DNA of 51,066 bases from a virus (IMGVR_UViG_3300020121_000362:1-51066); one strand, 5' to 3'; counted from the stretch's first letter, positions 30,505 to 38,382 are shown. The notes: generated by a model from the letters alone, not told the origin. Numbers and translations are program-made.

Positions 30505-32358
30505 GTGCAGTCGTTCGATTGCGAAACCTTTAGGATTGCCGAGGGCAACCTTGCCCCGGATCTCGTGTGCATTTCTTTTGCCGGACCGGACTACAACGCC
30601 GAGCTCTATCACGCGATCGACGGCTCTCCGACGTTCCGAGCGATGGCCTACGTCGCGCTCAACAGAAACACGCCGGTGATCGGTGCGAACACTGCTTACG
30701 ACATGGGCGTCATGTTAGCGCACGATCCGTCGCTCGCTGATCGGATTTGGACGCTCTACGACCGTGGGCTCGTGCGCGACGTGATCATGCGCCAGAAGAT
30801 GATCGACATCGCGAGGGGTTGTTACAGCGGTTTCAGGCGCGGCGAAGACGGCAAGGTGTACAAGATCGGCTACAGCCTCGCCGAGCTCTTGAAACGACAC
30901 ACCGGCCAAGAACTCTCTAAAGGCGAAGACACCTGGCGTCTCAGATATTCCGAGCTCTACGAGATTCCTCTGTTTCAGTGGCCTGAGGAGGCTCGCCAGT
31001 ACGCCAAGGACGATGCGGTCGCGACGCTCGCCGTGTACGAAGCGCAAGAATCTGATGCGGCGCTCCTTCTCGACGAGCCTGCGCGGTGCCGCACGGCGTG
31101 GATGCTCCACCTCATGTCTTGCTACGGGATCAAAACGGATCCGGAAGCCGTCGCGGCGTTCGTTCGGGCCACAGAGAAGAGCGTCGAAGAACTCAAAGCC
31201 GTTCTAGAAAATTGGGGTTTGGTACGTCCGAGCGGCACGCGAGACACGAAAGCCGCGAAGGCTCTCATGGTCAGCGTGTGCGCGGCCAAGGGCTTGGAGG
31301 TCGTGAAGACCGACGGCGGTGACGTCGCCCTCGACGACGCGACGTGCAAAGCGACGGGAGATCCGATCCTTTGTGCTTACGCGAACTTCTCTAGCCTTGC
31401 GAAGGTTGTCTCGACGGACATTCCGATCCTTTTGAAAGGCGTCAACACGCCGATTCAGACACGCTTCGAGCCGCTTCAAGAAACAGGTCGCACGTCGTCG
31501 AGCGCTCCCAATATACAGAACATCAAACGTCTTGTCGGCATGCGCGAGTGCTTCCGTCCTCGCCCTGGATTCGTTTTCGTCGACGCGGACTACGCGATGC
31601 TCGAACTTTGTACGTGGGCGCAGACGTGTCTCTGGGCTTTGGGACATTCGAGACTCGCGGAGGTCCTGAACGCCGGTGACGATCCGCACTTGGCCTTTGC
31701 AGCCCAGATCCTTGGCATCACTTATGACGAAGCGAAGACGCGGCGTAAGGGTGGTGACAAAGAAGTCGAGCAGCGACGTCTCGTGGCGAAAGTCGGAAAC
31801 TTCGGGTTCCCGGGAGGTCTCGGTAAAGACAGTTTCGTCGAGTACGCCGCGTCTTCGTACAAGGTGAGCATCACCGTCGAAAAAGCTGCGGAGCTGAAGA
31901 GTTTCTGGCTTGCGCAGTGGCCGGAAGCCCGAGCGTACTTCGATTGGATTGCGAAGAAAGAACAAGATAGTGGGATTTCGATGCAGCGCTTCGTCACCGG
32001 GTCGTGGCGCTCCGGCATGCGGTACACGGTCGCGTGTAACGACCCGTTCCAGAGTCTCGGTGCGACGGCGGCGACGTGGGCCGGCTACGATCTCGCGCGG
32101 GCTTGCTACTACGAACGAGACCACATCCTTTTCGGATCGAGGCCCGTGAACTTCATCCATGACCAGTACCTGGTCGAGGTGCTCGACGACTACTACGCGC
32201 ACGATCGCGCGATGGCTGTGGCGGCCGTCATGGTCGCGGCGGCGAAGCGAGCGATCCCTGACGTGACGCCGAAGGTTGAGCCGCTCCTCTGCCGATACTG
32301 GTCCAAGGATGCGAAGGCGATTTACAAGGACGGGAGGCTCGTGTCGTGGCCCTCGTAG
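30505..32358 (+). CDS. Family A DNA polymerase with 3'-5' exonuclease domain
   Basis: 617 residues from GTG 30505, with GGAGG nine bases upstream. Exonuclease motifs: SFDCETFRI (DxE), NTAYDMGVML, and QYAKDDAVATLAVYE. Polymerase motif A FVDADYAMLELCTWAQ, motif B RRLVAKVGNFGFPGGLGKDS (K..NFGxxxG), motif C NFIHDQYLVEVLDD. Motif C has HDQ where HDE is usual; the catalytic Asp is kept. Motif A has DYAMLEL for DYSQIEL. Compact phage Pol without a 5'-3' nuclease domain. Replicative polymerase of the element; overlaps the resolvase gene by 13 bases. Confidence 0.9.
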   Translation: MQSFDCETFRIAEGNLAPDLVCISFAGPDYNAELYHAIDGSPTFRAMAYVALNRNTPVIGANTAYDMGVMLAHDPSLADRIWTLYDRGLVRDVIMRQKMIDIARGCYSGFRRGEDGKVYKIGYSLAELLKRHTGQELSKGEDTWRLRYSELYEIPLFQWPEEARQYAKDDAVATLAVYEAQESDAALLLDEPARCRTAWMLHLMSCYGIKTDPEAVAAFVRATEKSVEELKAVLENWGLVRPSGTRDTKAAKALMVSVCAAKGLEVVKTDGGDVALDDATCKATGDPILCAYANFSSLAKVVSTDIPILLKGVNTPIQTRFEPLQETGRTSSSAPNIQNIKRLVGMRECFRPRPGFVFVDADYAMLELCTWAQTCLWALGHSRLAEVLNAGDDPHLAFAAQILGITYDEAKTRRKGGDKEVEQRRLVAKVGNFGFPGGLGKDSFVEYAASSYKVSITVEKAAELKSFWLAQWPEARAYFDWIAKKEQDSGISMQRFVTGSWRSGMRYTVACNDPFQSLGATAATWAGYDLARACYYERDHILFGSRPVNFIHDQYLVEVLDDYYAHDRAMAVAAVMVAAAKRAIPDVTPKVEPLLCRYWSKDAKAIYKDGRLVSWPS

Positions 32359-32801
32359 CGATTGATCCGGGCAAGGTGACTGGGTTCGCGGTGTTTGATG
32401 ATCTGCTACGTCGTGCGACAGTTTGTACTGAAGAAGAGTGTCTCATGCTCATCGAGAATGTGGCACCGATCAGGCAAGGAAAATCGGCCGGAGATTGCCT
32501 CATCGAAATTCCGCAGATTTATCAGGGACAGAAACAGAAGGGCGATCAGAACGACTTGATTAAGCTTGCTGTGATGGTCGGTCGGTATTCTGATCGTGCA
32601 ACTGCGTGTGGTTTCCGCGTCACGTTGGTCAAGCCTCGAGCGTGGAAGGGGCAGCTTCCGAAGGATGTGTGCTGGCGTCGCGTGCGTGAGACGCTCACGC
32701 CAGGGGAGCTCGACAACCTTGCGAAGCTTCCAAAATCTCGTGCGCACAACATGCACGACGCAATCGGTCTCGGAACCTGGTTCCAGAAAAGGTGGAGATG
32801 A
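32346..32801 (+). CDS. RuvC-like Holliday junction resolvase
   Basis: 151 residues from GTG 32346. RNase H fold signatures: LVAIDPGKVTGFAVFD (first Asp), DCLIEIPQIYQGQ (Glu), RVTLVKPRAWKGQLPKDVCW, and AHNMHDAIGLGTWF (last Asp). It would cut branched intermediates made during replication and recombination. Directly after the polymerase and overlapping it. Confidence 0.8.
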   Translation: MALVAIDPGKVTGFAVFDDLLRRATVCTEEECLMLIENVAPIRQGKSAGDCLIEIPQIYQGQKQKGDQNDLIKLAVMVGRYSDRATACGFRVTLVKPRAWKGQLPKDVCWRRVRETLTPGELDNLAKLPKSRAHNMHDAIGLGTWFQKRWR

Positions 32802-33040
32802 AGGTGGCAACGAAAAAAGGCAAGATGACGCTCAGGGCGTGGTTCGAAAGTACGCTTCCGAAAGGCATGACGAAGACGGCCTACGCCAAGCGTCTGGTGG
32901 ATCGGGCGGGTGGCAAAATAGGGATGTCGACGATCTTGAACACGCTCAAAGGTCAGAAGCTTACGAGCTACGCGAAGGGCAAGGCGCTTGCGGATTTGAC
33001 CGGTGGCAAGGTTCCGCTCACGGAAATCGTGGAAACATGA
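32798..33040 (+). CDS. Cro/YdaS-like helix-turn-helix protein
   Basis: 80 residues from ATG 32798 (ATGA overlap with the resolvase). TKTAYAKRLVDRAGGKIGMS then TILNTLKGQKLTSYAKGKAL reads as an HTH with recognition helix STILNTLKG, and ADLTGGKVPLTEIVE is the usual tail of Cro-like proteins. Possibly a regulator embedded in the replication operon. Confidence 0.55.
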   Translation: MKVATKKGKMTLRAWFESTLPKGMTKTAYAKRLVDRAGGKIGMSTILNTLKGQKLTSYAKGKALADLTGGKVPLTEIVET

Positions 33041-33633
33041 CCGACACGCCGATCGCGGTGGCGGATAGTGTTTGGGTCAAACGCCCGCACGATCTCGAGA
33101 GCAAAGAAGCGCTTGCGGAGCTTTCGGCGTCGCTTCAAGATTTGCCGTGTACTTCGCAGACGTACCCGGGGATCTGCGAGGCGCTCATCGAGGTGAAGGC
33201 TCGCGTGAAAGGACTGACCGCGCAACGTGAGACGGTTCTTGGACCGCTCCGCGAGGCCGAGCGTGCGGTGCGTGAGTGGTTCCGGGCTCCGCTCGAGACG
33301 TATCAGATGGTCGAGAACATTTTGAAAGAGCGCGTCGCTGGCTACCAGGAAACGCTTCGTCAAGAGAAGCACGCGGCGATCGTCGCGGCCGGGCAGGCTC
33401 CGACACCGACGGCGATGGCGCAGCTCACGGCGCTCGCGACACCTCCGACGCCGACCGCCATCACGTTCCGGAAGACGTGGGAGGTCGAAATCACGGATCC
33501 GAACCTAGTGCCTCGAGAGTACCTGCTCATCGACACGGCAGCGCTTCGGAAGGTCTGCGTAGCGACCAAGGGGCAGATCCAGGTGCCGGGCGTGCGTTTC
33601 TTTCAACGTGACGGAGTGGCGGTGGGCTCTTGA
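33037..33633 (+). CDS. Coiled-coil phage protein of unknown role
   Basis: 198 residues from ATG 33037. Long helical middle (LIEVKARVKGLTAQRETVLG, EWFRAPLETYQMVENILKER), a Pro/Ala/Thr hinge, then a C-terminal module VEITDPNLVPREYLLIDTAA and GQIQVPGVRFFQRDGVAV, common at the end of phage recombination-associated coiled-coil proteins. A role in recombination or exonuclease support is inferred only. Confidence 0.55.
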   Translation: MTDTPIAVADSVWVKRPHDLESKEALAELSASLQDLPCTSQTYPGICEALIEVKARVKGLTAQRETVLGPLREAERAVREWFRAPLETYQMVENILKERVAGYQETLRQEKHAAIVAAGQAPTPTAMAQLTALATPPTPTAITFRKTWEVEITDPNLVPREYLLIDTAALRKVCVATKGQIQVPGVRFFQRDGVAVGS

Positions 33634-33863
33634 CCGATAAGCAATGGCGCAGCGCGAGCGGACTCGCCTACCTAGGTATGGACGGGAGCATTCGCTTGGT
33701 TCGTGTCGACACGGCGTGGGCACTTCTTCGTTTCTTTCGCACCGGTGAGGATTGGGGTTCGCAAGAGGTGAAGCGTCGCTGGGCCAGAGAAGAGTACGCG
33801 ATGTTTCTCGAGCGGGACGCTGTCCCCAGGCGCCCGTCTCTAACCTTGGTTCCAGAAAGGTAA
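33630..33863 (+). CDS. Small unknown protein
   Basis: 77 residues from TTG 33630 (TTGA overlap). Sequence MTDKQWRSASGLAYLGMDGS and a basic helix WGSQEVKRRWAREEYAMFLE. No family recognised. Confidence 0.45.
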   Translation: MTDKQWRSASGLAYLGMDGSIRLVRVDTAWALLRFFRTGEDWGSQEVKRRWAREEYAMFLERDAVPRRPSLTLVPER

Positions 33864-33865
33864 CG

Positions 33866-34078
33866 ATGAAACCGGAAGTAGCGCTCGCAGTTGTCTTGAC
33901 GGGCATGTCGGATCGCGACGTCTTGGAAGCGTATCGCGCGGCAGCAATAGCGAAGGACCCTCACATGAAACAAATCGGGCGGGAGCTCCTCGTTCGATTG
34001 CATCGCGCTGACCTCACTAACTTCCCTCGTTCCGTGCTCGACGAGTACGACGCAACGCGCGATCCTAGGAGTGAATGA
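33866..34078 (+). CDS. Small unknown helical protein
   Basis: 70 residues, GAAAGG five bases before ATG 33866. Helical (EVALAVVLTGMSDRDVLEAY, HMKQIGRELLVRLHRADLTN). ATGA overlap with the next gene. Confidence 0.45.
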   Translation: MKPEVALAVVLTGMSDRDVLEAYRAAAIAKDPHMKQIGRELLVRLHRADLTNFPRSVLDEYDATRDPRSE

Positions 34079-34320
34079 TGAGATACCGCGACCTCAAACA
34101 AGAACGAGACGACGCCATCGCCCGCGCGCTAGAGGCCGAGCGTCTCTCGATGAAGAGCGAGTTCGATCGCGTCACACGAGAGTTCGAGGAAGAGAAAGCG
34201 CGACTAAAAGAGTGGGCCAAGGATGACGTGCGAGAGGCTTGGTCAGAAGGGTACAACGCCGGGTTAGCTGAAGCTGAGCGGCTCATCGTCTTTGCACCAC
34301 GAAAGGAAACCGAAACATGA
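34075..34320 (+). CDS. Small coiled-coil protein
   Basis: 81 residues from ATG 34075. Nearly all charged helix (KQERDDAIARALEAERLSMK, FEEEKARLKEWAKDDVREAW) with a short end YNAGLAEAERLIV. ATGA overlap with the Tad1/Acb2-like gene. Confidence 0.45.
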   Translation: MMRYRDLKQERDDAIARALEAERLSMKSEFDRVTREFEEEKARLKEWAKDDVREAWSEGYNAGLAEAERLIVFAPRKETET

Positions 34321-34634
34321 GACAGAAAATTACGCAACAACACGACCTCGACAAAAACGGAAACCCAGCGGGTGGCGAGACGCGCGCTATGGGCATCGTC
34401 ATCGACTGGCAGAACGGTCCGCTCGGTACCACCGAACTGAACGGCGCCTTCGTCGAGGGCGTCATTCTCGCGGCGATCGGCCGGCTTCAGTTCTACCAGA
34501 CGGCGAGCAACAAGAAGTTCGCCTGCCGTGAGAACGCGCTCGCGATCACGAAGCTCGAGGAAGCGCTCATGTGGTGTGAAGAGCGCACGCGAGGGCGGGT
34601 GGAGCGAGAGGTCGAGGGGACGAACACGCCATGA
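34317..34634 (+). CDS. Tad1/Acb2 hook-domain-like protein (candidate cyclic-nucleotide sponge)
   Basis: 105 residues, ATG 34317. The C-terminal half, FACRENALAITKLEEALMWC and RTRGRVEREVEGTNTP, follows the pattern of the Acb2/Tad1 hook domain (ExxLAITKLEEAxMWxxxR...VEGT). Proteins with this domain bind signal nucleotides made by CBASS and Thoeris defence and block them. The N-terminal part (AMGIVIDWQNGPLGTTELNG) may be the Tad1-type extension. Assignment rests on remembered family pattern, not on a search. Neighbours are small accessory genes, which fits a counter-defence role. Confidence 0.55.
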   Translation: MRQKITQQHDLDKNGNPAGGETRAMGIVIDWQNGPLGTTELNGAFVEGVILAAIGRLQFYQTASNKKFACRENALAITKLEEALMWCEERTRGRVEREVEGTNTP

Positions 34635-35365
34635 GCTACGGCAACATAATCGGATGTGACCTGTGCCCTGCCACGGGATTGCACAAAGAACTGAAGACCG
34701 GAGAATTCGAGCAGATCGATATCAGAATCGATCGTCGATTCTCCGACGATGACGCTGAGGACAGAGTGCATGCCGCCGGCATTCTTTGTAAAAAGTGCGC
34801 CGTTCCTTTTGTCGAGCTCGCGCGAAAACTGTCATCGGTCGATCTGAAAAAGCGCAGCAAAGTGTTGGACGAACGGATCATGGAACTCATCCGTAAGGAC
34901 GAGGGGGGGCACATGATCCAAATTTACCTTGCGCACCCACTCTCCGCCCCCACCCTCGAAGGCATCAACGAGAACCGCCGCAAGGCCGCCAAGTGGGCCG
35001 CGTGGCTCTGGCGTCAAGGCTTCGCCGTCGAGTGCTCATGGCTCGTAGCGACGCAAGAGCTCGAGGAGACGCCCGAGAACCGCGCGCTCGGCCTCAAGTC
35101 CGACTGCGAGCAGGTCCGCCGGTGCGACGTCATGGTCCTCTGCGGGCCTCGGATCTCGAGCGGCATGCTGCTCGAGGCGAGCGCGGCGAAGGTCATCATC
35201 GACTTCACGTACATCCGTATGGATCTGCCGCACGACATCGGTTGGCGGCACGGGCAGCCGATTACGTTCGAGGAAGTCCAGAAGCGAGTTGCGGTAGAGG
35301 CCGAGCACGCGGCGCAGGCGGGTCGGTCCTACGCCGCCGAATTGGCCGAGACGGGCGGAGGGTAG
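34631..35365 (+). CDS. Zinc-binding N-terminal part fused to nucleoside deoxyribosyltransferase-like (DUF4406) domain
   Basis: 244 residues as one open frame from ATG 34631. Residues 1-93 carry CDLCPATG and LCKKCAVPF (two Cys pairs). A second start, ATG 34913, preceded by a GAGGGGGGG run, opens a complete domain by itself: MIQIYLAHPLSAPTLEGINE (phosphate loop), RQGFAVECSWLVATQELEET and CDVMVLCGPRISSGMLLEAS, as in nucleoside 2-deoxyribosyltransferase/DUF4406 proteins. The first part is A/T-richer than the second, so these may be two genes joined by an indel in seven G. Might act on nucleotides or NAD-related signals. Confidence 0.55.
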   Translation: MSYGNIIGCDLCPATGLHKELKTGEFEQIDIRIDRRFSDDDAEDRVHAAGILCKKCAVPFVELARKLSSVDLKKRSKVLDERIMELIRKDEGGHMIQIYLAHPLSAPTLEGINENRRKAAKWAAWLWRQGFAVECSWLVATQELEETPENRALGLKSDCEQVRRCDVMVLCGPRISSGMLLEASAAKVIIDFTYIRMDLPHDIGWRHGQPITFEEVQKRVAVEAEHAAQAGRSYAAELAETGGG

Positions 35366-35368
35366 CCC

Positions 35369-35650
35369 GTGAAGTGGAAGCCCGACCCGCAGGCTCTGCT
35401 GTCGCTGCCTTGCACCGGGCATATGTCCGAGCCCAAGCAGGACTGCGACAAGCGCGTCGACGTCATGTTTCCGTTCAACCTCGAGCGGCTCACGTCGGAA
35501 TTGAAGCGCGTGGGCTGGTTCGTTACGGCAGTGACTCCGCAGGGCGTGAATCCGCCGGTGATGGCGGTGCTCTGCGGCGACTGCGCTGACGCGCTGATCC
35601 CGGAGCTTGCGGCCGCGGCGCGGAAGGTCTGGAAGGATCGGGATTCATGA
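35369..35650 (+). CDS. Small Cys-containing protein
   Basis: 93 residues from GTG 35369. LLSLPCTGHMSEPKQDCDKR and MAVLCGDCADAL provide four Cys for a possible zinc site. Otherwise unrecognised; ATGA overlap with the next gene. Confidence 0.45.
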   Translation: MKWKPDPQALLSLPCTGHMSEPKQDCDKRVDVMFPFNLERLTSELKRVGWFVTAVTPQGVNPPVMAVLCGDCADALIPELAAAARKVWKDRDS

Positions 35651-35841
35651 AATTGGATCTGTCCACCCGCCCCCTGACCGCTCCTGAGCTCGAGGTACTC
35701 AAGGCGCGGCTCCGAGTGCTCAACGCCTCGCACGAGGCTGCGGCCCGGGTGCTTGGTGTGTCCCCAGAGACGCTCCTAGCGGCGCTTCAGGGGCGGCGGG
35801 TGCAGTGCGCGAAGCGATCGAAGCTACTTGACGAAAAATGA
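35647..35841 (+). CDS. Small HTH-like protein
   Basis: 64 residues, ATG 35647. ASHEAAARVLGVSPETLLAA then LQGRRVQCAKRSK has the spacing of a short helix-turn-helix. Ends just before the promoter/operator of the RHH-nucleotidyltransferase pair. Confidence 0.45.
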   Translation: MKLDLSTRPLTAPELEVLKARLRVLNASHEAAARVLGVSPETLLAALQGRRVQCAKRSKLLDEK

Positions 35842-35842
35842 C

Positions 35843-35881
35843 TTGTCGACACCTGTCGTCGGTTGTACTGTGTTCCGGTAC
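35843..35881 (+). promoter_or_regulatory. Operator-like inverted repeat before the RHH gene
   Basis: CGACA CC TGTCG (35847-35858) is a perfect inverted repeat overlapping a TTGTCG (35843-35848) that could be a -35 box; TGTACT (35864-35869) is a possible -10 at a short 15-bp spacing. Placement just before the 61-residue RHH protein suggests autoregulation, as in toxin-antitoxin operons. Confidence 0.35.
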
Positions 35882-36067
35882 ATGAAAAAGAAAAAACCGC
35901 GAGACACGAAAGCGCGGCTTGGTTCTCAGGTGCAGTTCAGAATGGGCGAAGATCTCGAACGACGGGTTAACGGGTATCGGAACAATCTGAGCAAGGAGCT
36001 CGGAATCGAGGTCACGTTCTCGACGGCAGTGCGTTCTCTCATCGAGAGAGGGTTAAAGGTGGTTTGA
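35882..36067 (+). CDS. Ribbon-helix-helix protein, antitoxin candidate
   Basis: 61 residues from ATG 35882 (MKKKKPRDTKARLGSQVQFR). QVQFRMGEDLERRVNGYRNN is the RHH strand plus first helix; VTFSTAVRSLIERGLKVV the second helix. Its stop overlaps the nucleotidyltransferase start as TGATG, so the two are translated together. Confidence 0.55.
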   Translation: MKKKKPRDTKARLGSQVQFRMGEDLERRVNGYRNNLSKELGIEVTFSTAVRSLIERGLKVV

Positions 36068-36621
36068 TGGCCGTGCATCGAACATTCGTCCGTGGACGAA
36101 CGAAACATTCTGACAAGCCCGATCTTGGGCTATGCGAAGGCGTAGTTTCTTCTCGAATTCTTCAAGCGCTGTACGACGCCTCGACTCAGCTCGAAAAAAT
36201 GGGAGTGCCGTTCGTTGCCATCGGTGGCATCGCCGTAGGCGCTTACGGAGCTCCCCGAGCGACTAAGGACGTCGACTTTCTCGTGGGCGAAGAGGCTTTC
36301 GAACACCATGGCCCGATCGTGTCGTTTCGCACAGGTCTCCCGATTTCGTCGGGCGGTGTTGCGGTAGATCCTGTTTCGATCGGTCGCGACGAAGAATTTT
36401 TGCTCGAGTCGTTCGAGCATCCGTTCGTATCGCGAGGGGTGCCGGTGATTGGTCTTCCGGCGCTCATTTACATGAAGCTCGCCGCCGGGCGACATGGTGA
36501 TCTTGCCGATGTTACGCGGCTCTTGAATTCAGGAATCGACGAGCGGCCTGTTCGACAATACTTGAGCGAACACGCGCCCGACTTGCTTTCACTGTTCGAA
36601 CGGTGCCGCGGGGACGTGTAA
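36067..36621 (+). CDS. Nucleotidyltransferase (MNT/AbiEii-like)
   Basis: 184 residues from ATG 36067. VPFVAIGGIAVGAYGAPRAT followed by KDVDFLV is the GG..xR(A)TxDxDFLV core with two catalytic Asp. GLPALIYMKLAAGRHGDLAD then VTRLLN is the family's C-terminal helix. Paired with an upstream RHH gene it resembles nucleotidyltransferase-type toxin-antitoxin or abortive-infection units, but it could also be a solitary nucleotidyltransferase. A/T-richer than the genes that follow. Confidence 0.65.
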   Translation: MAVHRTFVRGRTKHSDKPDLGLCEGVVSSRILQALYDASTQLEKMGVPFVAIGGIAVGAYGAPRATKDVDFLVGEEAFEHHGPIVSFRTGLPISSGGVAVDPVSIGRDEEFLLESFEHPFVSRGVPVIGLPALIYMKLAAGRHGDLADVTRLLNSGIDERPVRQYLSEHAPDLLSLFERCRGDV

Positions 36622-36624
36622 GAG

Positions 36625-36963
36625 ATGACCCCCCGCGCGTCCGTAGGCGCCGTCCTGGCGTCCGCCCTTCGCAAGGTCGTCGGCGGTCGCCTTCAACAGA
36701 GTAACCTCGGTGAGGTCTGGCGCGAGGGCCGCACGTGGCTCGAACTCGCCAAGGAGCTCGACGGCGCGCTCAACGGGAAGCTCGTGCTCATCGACAGGGC
36801 GGCTTTCGAGCGAATACGCGCTGACGCCGAGCAGATGAAGCTCATTCGCGCCTACGTCGAGGACTACCAAGCCCGGCGCACTGACGCGCAGAAGAAGGCG
36901 TCGATCAAGAATCCGTACGCGCGGTGGGCGGCGGAGAACATGCCTCCGAAGGAGGGGACGTGA
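36625..36963 (+). CDS. Small unknown helical protein
   Basis: 112 residues, ATG 36625. TWLELAKELDGALNGKLVLI and DRAAFERIRADAEQMKLIRA are amphipathic helices; the C terminus ends KNPYARWAAENMPPKEGT. No family recognised. TGATG overlap with the next gene. Confidence 0.45.
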   Translation: MTPRASVGAVLASALRKVVGGRLQQSNLGEVWREGRTWLELAKELDGALNGKLVLIDRAAFERIRADAEQMKLIRAYVEDYQARRTDAQKKASIKNPYARWAAENMPPKEGT

Positions 36964-37241
36964 TGCACACGATTTACAAGTTCCCGGTGCCAGAAAATAG
37001 CACGTTCGTTTTAAAGTTGCCTGCCAGGGCTAGGTTTTTGGACGTGCAAGTGCAGCGCGGCAAACCGCAGGCGTGGTTCTTACTCGATCCGGAAGCGGAG
37101 ACGGTACGACGTCGGTTTGTCGTCTGTGGAACCGGTCACCAAGTACCGGAACAAGAGATGCTTACGTATCTCGGAACCTTCCAACTCTTCGACGGGGAGT
37201 TGGTGTTGCACTTGTTCGAATACGATGCGGAGCGCCCGTGA
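36963..37241 (+). CDS. DUF7352-like protein
   Basis: 92 residues from ATG 36963. Strand-rich sequence MHTIYKFPVPENSTFVLKLP, FLDVQVQRGKPQAWFLLDPE, FVVCGTGHQVPEQEMLTYLG and FQLFDGELVLHLFEYD fits the small phage family annotated DUF7352. Function unknown. Confidence 0.6.
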   Translation: MHTIYKFPVPENSTFVLKLPARARFLDVQVQRGKPQAWFLLDPEAETVRRRFVVCGTGHQVPEQEMLTYLGTFQLFDGELVLHLFEYDAERP

Positions 37242-37573
37242 ACGGCTGCCCCCGTCATCCCTGCGGCAGTCGCTACTGTAGCGACGTCCGGTGCCTTCAA
37301 ACCTGGACACCGGAAGGAGCTCCAACCCCGGACGAACAGCTTCGACGTTGGGCGGCAGGCGACTCGGTGTGCCCTAACACGAGGCACGAGTGCTGCCCCG
37401 ACTTCTCGTGCTGTAAACCGAAGCTCGGTTGGCCGCTCGAGAAGCGCGCGAAGTTCGTGGCGGCGGGGCAAGGCGAACGGGAAAAGATGATGATGGGCGC
37501 GCTCGGCGACTTGATCGCGTCCACCGGCGAGAAGGCCTACGTCACCCGAGGAGATCCCACGGATCATGAGTAA
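37238..37573 (+). CDS. Cys-rich phage protein
   Basis: 111 residues from GTG 37238 (GTGA overlap). N-terminal CPRHPCGSRYCSDVRCLQTW and central CPNTRHECCPDFSCCKPKLG have many Cys; the 'HECCPDFSCC' block followed by RAKFVAAGQGEREKMMMGAL is recognisable from other phage genomes but has no known role. Confidence 0.5.
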   Translation: MNGCPRHPCGSRYCSDVRCLQTWTPEGAPTPDEQLRRWAAGDSVCPNTRHECCPDFSCCKPKLGWPLEKRAKFVAAGQGEREKMMMGALGDLIASTGEKAYVTRGDPTDHE

Positions 37574-37778
37574 GAAGAAGGGTCGAATCGAGGTAATCGA
37601 ACTCCCGAGCGGTGTTGTGATACGCAGCGCGCCGCGATGGCTTTGCCTCGATGCGCTAGGAGGCGTGATCAATCACAGCGAGCGGACTTTCTACAATCTC
37701 GACGATGTACGAGACAGGAGAGCGTTAGCTAAACAGGTGATCGAAGCCTGGAAAAAATGGGTGAGGACAGGCGAATGA
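37566..37778 (+). CDS. Small unknown protein
   Basis: 70 residues from ATG 37566 (MSKKKGRIEVIELPSGVVIR); a short beta-rich N terminus and a helical end (ALAKQVIEAWKKWVRTGE). ATGA overlap with the interrupted gene. Confidence 0.45.
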   Translation: MSKKKGRIEVIELPSGVVIRSAPRWLCLDALGGVINHSERTFYNLDDVRDRRALAKQVIEAWKKWVRTGE

Positions 37779-37962
37779 GTAAGAAGGATCAGATCCGCAT
37801 CGGCGAAGAGGTCGGCCCGAACACGCACCTCGTCGAGCGCCGCAAGGACGGGCGCGTTCACTTGGGCACGCTCACGCCGATGAAGAACGGGCAGTCGCTT
37901 CTCACCAACGCGGAGATCGTGAAGCTCACCCCCGGTGATGGTGAGTGGCACGACGTTGAGAC

Positions 37963-37970
37963 GATCTATG
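37963..37970. repeat. Target-site duplication, left copy (GATCTATG)
   Basis: GATCTATG at 37963-37970 is repeated exactly at 39882-39889, immediately outside the two terminal inverted repeats. Eight base pairs is the size made by IS1595-family transposases. Confidence 0.85.
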
Positions 37971-37983
37971 CATGCTTATCCGG

Positions 37984-38012
37984 TTGACACCCAAGCCCCG
38001 GCTGGCTATGCT
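37984..38012 (+). promoter_or_regulatory. Strong sigma70 promoter inside the left end of the IS
   Basis: TTGACA (37984-37989), exact consensus, 17-bp spacer, TATGCT (38007-38012). The -35 box overlaps the inner edge of the left terminal repeat. Downstream lies a 9-bp inverted repeat, CCCGGCTGG (37997-38005) with CCAGCCGGG (38050-38058), in the untranslated leader of the first passenger gene. Confidence 0.75.
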
Positions 38013-38088
38013 CTGGGGGTACCAACGAAATGGGCCCCGCGCTGTGCAACCAGCCGGGACCCGTGACCAGGAAGGATGAGTTCCCGAT

Positions 38089-38382
38089 ATGGCTACATCT
38101 ATCACCAAGACCGACCTCTCCCGCAGGTTCTTTCTCGACGTGACCCAGAGCGGGCACGTCTTCATCCGCGAGCGAGGCCAGAAACCGGACGGCGGGCTCC
38201 CCGTTTACACCACGGACACCGCCGCCGAGGCCGAGCAGATCCGCGTGCGACACTGCCGCTTGGCCCGCGACGGAAGCGGGCTCTACCAACTGAACGAATT
38301 CGGCGGGGAGATCGATGACTTGTTCGCGATCGGGGCCTTGTTCCGGGCCACCCACGAGACGAACCAGAAAAGGGCTCGTTGA
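38089..38382 (+). CDS. IS passenger gene 1, unknown
   Basis: 97 residues, GGAAGGA upstream of ATG 38089. LSRRFFLDVTQSGHVFIRER and GGEIDDLFAIGALFRATHET; the middle is AEAEQIRVRHCRLARDGSGL. No family recognised. Transcribed from the element's own promoter. Confidence 0.6.
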   Translation: MATSITKTDLSRRFFLDVTQSGHVFIRERGQKPDGGLPVYTTDTAAEAEQIRVRHCRLARDGSGLYQLNEFGGEIDDLFAIGALFRATHETNQKRAR

